Source: DASZQY01 sp048498575 (GTDB lineage: Bacteria > Pseudomonadota > Alphaproteobacteria > Rhizobiales > Kaistiaceae). Taken from it: DNA of 5,495 nucleotides. The notes beneath the pieces are model-generated. The model did no database searches, was not told where the DNA came from, and saw only the letters and a list, made by a program, of their open reading frames with translations. Both the position numbers and the translations under genes were made by a program. Position 1 is the first letter of the stretch. Every line of letters starts with the position of its first letter. Positions 4,375 to 5,495 of the stretch are shown here, one piece after another. The stretch is taken from contig JBEHXS010000179.1 in the NCBI GenBank assembly GCA_048498575.1, positions 1-5,495 of the forward strand, read 5' to 3'.

Positions 4375-5495
4375 ATGCGCACTGCATCGGCTTTTCTATT
4401 GCTCGGCGGACTGGCGGCCGCCTCCCTTATGTCGACGACGATGGCGTTCGCCGACGAGACCCTGACCTTCTGGGATGACATCTACACGGATGACGCTTCG
4501 ATCGTCGCACAGAAGGCGATGGTGCAGCAGTTCCAGACCGAACACCCCGGAGTGACGGTCAACTACGTCACCAAGCCGTTCGCGCAATTCGTGCCGACGG
4601 CCAAGCTCGCGCTCTCCGGCGACGGTGCGCCGGACCTCGTGATCTGCGCCTACGGCGAAACCTGCAACGGCGATCTGGTGCGTGCCGGGCTGGTGATCGA
4701 CGCGCAGAAATATTCGGACAAGTACGGCTGGGCGAAGAGCATGGATCCGTCACTGCTGCCCGGCCTCGAATTCACCAAGGACGGCAAGTGGGGCAGCGGC
4801 GACATCTACGGCGTCTCCGAGACGTATGACCTCGTCGGCGTCTACTACAACAAGGCGAAGCTGGCGAAGCTCGGCGTTGGCATCCCGAAGACTCTGGCCG
4901 AATTCGAAGACGACATGGCGAAGGCCAAGGCCGCAGGCGAGCTGCCGATCCAGATGGGCGACGTCGAGAAGAACAACCTCGCCTACGCGTGGATGGCTCT
5001 CACCGACTACGCCATGCCGGCCGACGACATCGACGCCTGGGTGTATCACAAGCCCGGTGCCTCGATCATCAACGACGGCGAGGTGAAGGCCGTGGAGACC
5101 CTGAAGCGCTGGTACGACAAGGGCTACTTCTCGCCGGACTTTCTCGGTTACGACGAGGCGACGGCGATGGAGAAATTCGATGGCGGCGAAGGCGTCTTTG
5201 CCATCAACGGCGCCTGGTGGACCGGCATTCTGGACCGACTCGGCGACAATGCAGGCTATTTCCTGATCCCGCCGCCGGAGGCCGGCGGCCAGGTGATCGC
5301 GACGCACACGCTGTCCAACCCGATCATGATCACTTCGCGCTCGAAGGATCCCGATCTTGCGGCCGAACTGCTCGACTACCTGACCGGCGCCAAGACGGCG
5401 CAAGTGCGCGCCAATGCCGGGCTTAACACCACGCATGCCGAGGCAGTGACTTCGGTGCCGTCGCAGACCCAGCAGGACGTGCTCAACGAGTTCCG
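4375..5495 (+). CDS. Sugar-type ABC transporter periplasmic binding protein, CUT1/SBP family 1 (3' end beyond window)
   Basis: Extracytoplasmic receptor of a carbohydrate importer (MalE/UgpB-like, family 1). 373 codons are present without a stop; the family is usually about 410-440 residues, so perhaps 40-70 are missing. ATG 4375 has AGGGG eight bases upstream and opens a clear signal peptide: hydrophobic 5-18 and cleavage after AFA at 24-26, before DETLTFW. Family features are W33 near the mature N-terminus, GDGAPDL (82-88), YGV followed by VYYNKAKLAKLG (Y145, then 156-167), and the GAWW ligand-loop motif (279-282) in place of the usual GPW. C91 and C97 may form a small disulfide loop, which is not typical of MalE. 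Permease genes of the MalF/MalG type are expected downstream. The sugar cannot be named. A functional link to the amino-acid-type genes on the left is not shown. Confidence 0.93.
   Translation, partial: MRTASAFLLLGGLAAASLMSTTMAFADETLTFWDDIYTDDASIVAQKAMVQQFQTEHPGVTVNYVTKPFAQFVPTAKLALSGDGAPDLVICAYGETCNGDLVRAGLVIDAQKYSDKYGWAKSMDPSLLPGLEFTKDGKWGSGDIYGVSETYDLVGVYYNKAKLAKLGVGIPKTLAEFEDDMAKAKAAGELPIQMGDVEKNNLAYAWMALTDYAMPADDIDAWVYHKPGASIINDGEVKAVETLKRWYDKGYFSPDFLGYDEATAMEKFDGGEGVFAINGAWWTGILDRLGDNAGYFLIPPPEAGGQVIATHTLSNPIMITSRSKDPDLAAELLDYLTGAKTAQVRANAGLNTTHAEAVTSVPSQTQQDVLNEF

Noticed and set aside
4750..5436. Minus-strand reading frame of 228 codons
   Set aside because: It is antisense to the sugar-binding-protein gene, whose plus-strand translation shows a signal peptide and family motifs. 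The minus frame has none.

Overview
The window looks like a GC-rich alphaproteobacterial chromosome or large replicon, probably of rhizobial (Hyphomicrobiales) type. The reasons are the strong G/C bias at third codon positions, the long spurious antisense reading frames that this produces, and the mix of ABC uptake genes with a GntR/FCD regulator. This taxonomic call rests on style and family resemblance, not on a marker gene.

Layout. Positions 1-2062 carry a minus-strand polar-amino-acid uptake operon: a periplasmic binding protein (2062 to 1205), a first permease (1116 to 445) and a second permease (443 down, cut by the window edge). The three proteins resemble the EhuB, EhuC and EhuD ectoine/hydroxyectoine importer. 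The ATPase is not in the window and presumably lies beyond position 1. A perfect 12-bp hairpin sits between the binding-protein gene and the first permease gene. Positions 2063-2406 are a divergent control region. It holds two copies of a 31-bp imperfect direct repeat, each containing TGTAT-N9-ATAC, and the second copy overlaps a good -10 box. Positions 2407-3330 (+) encode a class I aldolase-fold enzyme of the DapA/NanA family. It keeps the Schiff-base lysine but lacks residues needed for true dihydrodipicolinate synthesis. Its 3' end overlaps by 10 bp the end of a convergent GntR/FCD repressor gene (4106 to 3321, -). A 268-bp spacer with small inverted repeats then leads to a plus-strand sugar-type (CUT1) periplasmic binding protein gene, 4375 onward, cut by the right edge.

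How the genes may work together (inference). A binding-protein importer, a DapA-family enzyme and a FCD-type GntR regulator resemble the trans-4-hydroxy-L-proline (hyp/lhp) catabolic loci of rhizobia and pseudomonads. In those loci a DapA-family deaminase acts on pyrroline-4-hydroxy-2-carboxylate. The binding protein is closest in form to EhuB, but two or three positions that form the ectoine aromatic cage differ, so a ligand other than ectoine is likely. The paired repeat in the divergent promoter region is a natural candidate for the operator of the adjacent GntR protein. The sugar-type binding protein at the right probably starts a separate transport operon. I found no RNA genes, insertion sequences, CRISPR arrays or phage genes, and no firm evidence for a wholly new system; the most original signal is the paired 31-bp repeat.
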